The notes beneath the pieces are model-generated. The model was not told the DNA's origin and did no database searches. It worked only from the letters and a program-made list of their open reading frames with translations. Shown here piece after piece: positions 61,122 through 64,000 of a stretch of 64,000 bases of DNA. The DNA is from JAABRB01 sp963735025 (GTDB lineage: Bacteria; Pseudomonadota; Gammaproteobacteria; Burkholderiales; SG8-39). The stretch covers positions 1,302,001-1,366,000 of the forward strand of contig CAVTJG010000009.1 of NCBI GenBank assembly GCA_963735025.1. The letters run 5' to 3'. A program made the position numbers and the translations under genes. The first letter of the stretch is position 1, and each line of letters starts with the position of its first letter.

Positions 61122-62098
61122 GACATGCGCTGCTGGGCGACCTCGGCACTCTGCCGCACGAGGAGATAGATGCCGAAGAAGATGAGGCTGGCGAATATGA
61201 TGAGGAGCAGGATCGACGCTGCCGCGCCGAAGCTGAACTTATTGAAGACCCACACCTGTTCCCAGAGGTAGAAGGCGATCGTCTGGGTCGACGTCCCCGG
61301 TCCGCCAGCGGTGAGGAGAACCACCGGATCGAAGAGCTTGAGCGCCTCCATCGAGCGAATCACCACCGCGATGACGATTGCGGGCTTGAGCAGCGGCAGC
61401 TCGACGCGCCAGAAGATCTGCCAGGGGCTCGCCCCCATCACTCGCGCCGCATTGATGAGCTGCTTCGGCAGCGCCGAGAAGCCGGACAGGAAGATGAGGA
61501 ACGTGAGCGAGGTCCACTGCCAGACGTCGGAAAGGATCACCGACCATTGCGCGGCGGTCGGGCTGGAGAGCCAGCGGATGCGTGGATTGACGCCCAACGG
61601 CTCGAGGAACGGTGCCAGCAGCTGGTTGATCGGGCCGGAGTCGATGTAGAGCATCGTGAAGTTGTAGCCGACCACCACCGGCACGATCATCATCGGAATC
61701 AGCAGAATCGTGATGTACACGCCTTTCCCGCGCACGGTGCGCGCCACGAGCATCGCGAGCACGAATCCGAGCACGAGCTCCAGGGTGACGGCGCATCCGG
61801 CGAAGTAGAACGTGCGCCCGAGCGCCGCCCAGAATCCGGGCGCCGTCAGCACCTGCGCGTAGTTATCGAATCCCGACAGGAACGCCTGCTCGAAGGGGCG
61901 ATTCGCCCGCCACTTCAGGAAGCTGATGTAGACCATCAGCAGGAACGGGATGATGATGACGAGGACGAACACCGCTTCCACGAACACGAACGGGATCAGG
62001 CGGAATACCCGCTCCTGCGCGAGCCAGCGGCCGAGCCGGCGCCACGCGGAGCCGTCGGCCGATGCGCTGCCGGACGCAATGGCGTTCGCCTCGCTCAC
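61118..62098 (-). CDS. Carbohydrate ABC transporter permease (MalF/UgpA type)
   Basis: About 326 residues with six helices. GTG 62098 (SEANAIASGSASADG) is preferred because the longer ATG start at 62164 would lie inside a perfect hairpin. Helices include FVEAVFVLVIIIPFLLMVYI near 45, LELVLGFVLAMLVARTV near 108 and a cytoplasmic EAA loop PKQLINAARVMGASPWQIFW near 205. It is paired with the MalG-type permease downstream. The gap to the binding-protein gene contains a hairpin that probably tunes relative expression. Confidence 0.88.
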   Translation of the reverse strand: MSEANAIASGSASADGSAWRRLGRWLAQERVFRLIPFVFVEAVFVLVIIIPFLLMVYISFLKWRANRPFEQAFLSGFDNYAQVLTAPGFWAALGRTFYFAGCAVTLELVLGFVLAMLVARTVRGKGVYITILLIPMMIVPVVVGYNFTMLYIDSGPINQLLAPFLEPLGVNPRIRWLSSPTAAQWSVILSDVWQWTSLTFLIFLSGFSALPKQLINAARVMGASPWQIFWRVELPLLKPAIVIAVVIRSMEALKLFDPVVLLTAGGPGTSTQTIAFYLWEQVWVFNKFSFGAAASILLLIIFASLIFFGIYLLVRQSAEVAQQRMS

Positions 62099-62145
62099 GA
62101 TGCGGCCTGAGTCATTGAAATCCGGGGAGTGTCGAAGAAAATCAC

Positions 62146-62180
62146 GCCACGGGGCGCCGGCCAACCCGGCGCCCCGTGGC
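62146..62180 (-). promoter_or_regulatory. Perfect 15-bp hairpin between binding-protein and permease genes
   Basis: GCCACGGGGCGCCGG (62146-62160) and its exact reverse complement (62166-62180) enclose a 5-nt loop, 16 nt after the binding-protein stop. On the minus strand the flank is GTGATTTTC, a weak T stretch. Such hairpins commonly protect or partly terminate the binding-protein mRNA so that the receptor exceeds the membrane subunits. Confidence 0.75.
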
Positions 62181-62195
62181 CCGCGACGCCGGCTC

Positions 62196-63677
62196 TCACA
62201 TATCGGAGAACTTGGCGCCGTACATGCCGCTGTCGACGCCGGCCCGCCAGGCCTGGATCTGGTTGGCGCGGCCGATGTCCTCGGTCACGCGGTTCCAGCC
62301 CGCCTCGATTTTCTTGGCGGCTTCCTCAGGCGTCGCGCTTCCGCTCATGACCTCGGCGAGACCGTTGTCGAGGATCTTGAAGTACTCGTAGTTGCCCTCG
62401 ATCATCAGCAGCGACACGGCGTAGTTGGAGTTCTCCATCGTCGTATCGACGTGCTGCTTGCCGAAGCGCTCCAGAATCGCCTTGTTCGTCAGGTTCGACT
62501 TGCGGAACGGATCCCAGAAGCCCTTCGGATGCGCGATGGCCTCGTCACCCACCGACGGGCTCGTGAGCCACTGGATGTAGTAGTAGGCGAGCTCGGGGTG
62601 CTTGCTGTAGGCATTGACCATGTATCCGGTGCCTGCCGCCTGCGGTGCGCGCCGCACCTGCTTGCCTTTCCAAGTGACGGTCGGAATCAGGCAGGAGAGG
62701 ACCTTGCCCTTCACCTCGCTCTTGGGGTTCGAGTTGCTGTAGCCCACGATCGACGGAAAGGACATCACGGAAAACGCCTGGCCGCTGCCCCAGAACGGGT
62801 AGATCTGCGGCGTGCCCCAGCCCTGGATATCCGGCGGCATGTACTTGACGATCGACGTGAACTTCTTGATCGCCTCGATGCCCTCCGGCGTGTTGATCAT
62901 CGGCTTCATGTCCTTGTCGAACAGCAGCCCGCCGTAGTAAGCCGGAAAGTGGCGATACGAGAAGTTGACCGAGCGGTAGGCCATCGCGCCGTACATCGGC
63001 TTGTCGAACTTGATTCCCCAGCGGGTGTCGCCGGCCTTGGTGTGGAAGTACGCGGCCATCTGCTCCCACTCGTCCATGGTCGCGGGACAGCCCGGCGCCT
63101 TGCCGAACTTGGCCTGGTATTCCTTCTTGACCTGCGGGTTGTCGAGGATGTCCTTGCGCAGCGCCAGGATGATGTGGTCGCCGTCCAGGACGATGTTGTA
63201 GAGCTTGCCGTTGTAGTACTGCTGGTATTTCAGTCCGTCCGCGACGCCGGAGAAGTCGGGCTTGCCGACGGCCGCGTACTTGTCGAGCGGAATGATCACC
63301 TTGGCGCCCACTGCGTCGGGCATGGTGTAAGGGAAGTCGTTGAAGATGTCGAACGACCCGGTCTTGGCCACGGCTTCGGCCATGATCTTGGACGGGATGT
63401 CGGTGTAGCCGAGCGGCGTGCTGACGACCTTGATGTTCGTCAGTTTCTCCCAGCGGCTGCTGAAATCCTCGATCGCATTGCGATAGAGCGAGTTGAGCAG
63501 CATGGTGATCTCGATCTTGTCGATGTTGTTCTTCTTCATGTAGGCGCGAGCCTGCTCGACGGCCCGGTCGGCGACCGGGTCGTCCGCGCGCGCAGGCAAT
63601 GCGGCGAGTGAAGCGCCGACCGCGACTGCAATCGCGGCGACGGAAGCCATTGAACGGATCGGACGGATTGCGTGCAT
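62196..63677 (-). CDS. Carbohydrate ABC transporter substrate-binding protein (family 1)
   Basis: Periplasmic receptor of 493 residues, somewhat long for the family (about 420-450). ATG 63677 follows TTGGAGGAG. The signal peptide MHAIRPIRSMASVAAIAVAV ends near ALPARA, and the mature protein starts DDPVADRAVEQARAYMKKNN. NSLYRNAIEDFSSRWEKLTN and PSKIMAEAVAKTGSFDIFND near 95-115 are the usual first lobe of extracellular sugar-binding proteins. The ligand could be a sugar, polyol or glycerol-phosphate compound. It heads the operon. Confidence 0.9.
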   Translation of the reverse strand: MHAIRPIRSMASVAAIAVAVGASLAALPARADDPVADRAVEQARAYMKKNNIDKIEITMLLNSLYRNAIEDFSSRWEKLTNIKVVSTPLGYTDIPSKIMAEAVAKTGSFDIFNDFPYTMPDAVGAKVIIPLDKYAAVGKPDFSGVADGLKYQQYYNGKLYNIVLDGDHIILALRKDILDNPQVKKEYQAKFGKAPGCPATMDEWEQMAAYFHTKAGDTRWGIKFDKPMYGAMAYRSVNFSYRHFPAYYGGLLFDKDMKPMINTPEGIEAIKKFTSIVKYMPPDIQGWGTPQIYPFWGSGQAFSVMSFPSIVGYSNSNPKSEVKGKVLSCLIPTVTWKGKQVRRAPQAAGTGYMVNAYSKHPELAYYYIQWLTSPSVGDEAIAHPKGFWDPFRKSNLTNKAILERFGKQHVDTTMENSNYAVSLLMIEGNYEYFKILDNGLAEVMSGSATPEEAAKKIEAGWNRVTEDIGRANQIQAWRAGVDSGMYGAKFSDM

Positions 63678-63753
63678 CTTTGTTCTCCTCCAAGGATTGA
63701 GACCGATCCGGAGGGCGGACTATTCTGGTTTTGGCGACCGCCCCCTACGGTCA

Positions 63754-63771
63754 TGTGCCGATTTAAGCACA
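63754..63771 (-). promoter_or_regulatory. Inverted repeat upstream of the ABC importer operon
   Basis: TGTGC (63754-63758) and GCACA (63767-63771) are 8 bp apart, 77-94 nt upstream of the ATG. It could bind a LacI-, GntR- or CRP-like regulator; the half-site is short and no regulator gene is adjacent. Confidence 0.3.
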
Positions 63772-63889
63772 AATGCAGAAGTCTGGAAGTGTCGCGAGAG
63801 TTCGCGGCTCGGGCCATGCTGGGTGCGGTGCAGCATGACAGGGTCAGCCAGATCGCCCGCTTCCCGATCTTTCGTGCTGACAGGGGCCG

Positions 63890-64000
63890 TCAGCGTTCGT
63901 GCGCGCGATCGCGATCATCGAGATGGCGCACAAACCAGTCGGTGGCGAGACGCGCCATCTTTTCCAGCGCGCCGTACTCCTCGAACAGGTGCGCGGCGCC
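63890..64000 (-). CDS. C-terminal end of an alpha/beta hydrolase (dienelactone-hydrolase-like), cut by the window edge
   Basis: The last 36 residues of a minus-strand gene are visible: GAAHLFEEYGALEKMARLAT, then DWFVRHLDDRDRAHER and TGA at 63890. The His in GAAHLFEE sits in the position of the catalytic His of dienelactone-hydrolase-like alpha/beta hydrolases, often found fused to phosphoribosyltransferase domains. The remainder lies beyond base 64000. It is transcribed towards the ABC operon and separated from it by about 210 bp with no visible gene. Confidence 0.6.
   Translation of the reverse strand, partial: GAAHLFEEYGALEKMARLATDWFVRHLDDRDRAHER

Noticed and set aside
1..64000. CRISPR arrays, prophage, integrase, transposase or IS ends
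   Set aside because: No regularly spaced direct repeats and no protein of these classes seen on either strand. The dispersed palindromes are too short and scattered and have no associated transposase here.

Overview
The window is GC-rich DNA of a betaproteobacterium, most likely Burkholderiales or a near relative. Three things support this. The block osmC - rplM - rpsI - argC - DUF6776 - bactofilin - erpA - anmK - M23 peptidase - tyrS is a familiar betaproteobacterial gene order. The outer-membrane porin is of the classical Burkholderiales type. Several betaproteobacterial families are present (DUF1840, DUF6806-like, BCAM0308, TctC/TctB/TctA). I see no phage, plasmid, integrase, transposase, CRISPR, tRNA or rRNA.

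1-16 kb: a general porin, the ubiquinone hydroxylase coq7, a FadL-type channel and an OsmC peroxidase come first. Then come the ribosomal pair rplM-rpsI behind a clear sigma70 promoter, arginine biosynthesis (argC), a coiled-coil membrane protein, a bactofilin, Fe-S carrier erpA, peptidoglycan recycling and cleavage (anmK, M23), tyrS, and an NMT1/THI5-type ABC importer co-transcribed with tyrS. A structured stretch with its own terminator lies just ahead of the rplM promoter and looks like an uncharacterised sRNA; it carries a hairpin loop resembling the 16S anti-Shine-Dalgarno tail.

16-35 kb: accessory metabolism. It includes a lysozyme-fold protein lacking its catalytic Glu, a small c-type cytochrome behind an FNR/Anr box, an AtuA/DUF1446 pair, a tripartite tricarboxylate transporter (tctC-tctB-tctA) behind a TTGACA promoter overlapped by a TetR-like operator, a LivF remnant, a TrpB2-type synthase, mnmC, a LysE-type exporter, a badly frameshifted cation P-type ATPase, a HpaH-type hydratase, an AidB-like acyl-CoA dehydrogenase, a GNAT and a GST.

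35-64 kb: a haloalkane-dehalogenase-like hydrolase, a DHH phosphoesterase translationally coupled to an APH/AAA kinase, then a polyglucan storage cluster (glgP, glgA, glk, pgm, glgC, GH57) in alternating orientations. The cluster is interrupted by an RclA/MerA-like flavoprotein and an ACP-ligase-acyltransferase fusion. After it come a BCAM0308 zinc protein behind a second FNR-like box, an M14/GCS2 pair, an MscS channel and a complete carbohydrate ABC importer. The window ends inside an alpha/beta hydrolase gene.

Two features cut across the window. A dispersed quasi-palindromic repeat (five good copies, two degenerate) lies in intergenic gaps of the first 35 kb, four of the five between convergent genes. 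At least sixteen apparent single-base reading-frame shifts also fall in the first 35 kb, and I found none in the last 29 kb. Frameshifted genes are given below with corrected end points, and the shift positions are approximate.
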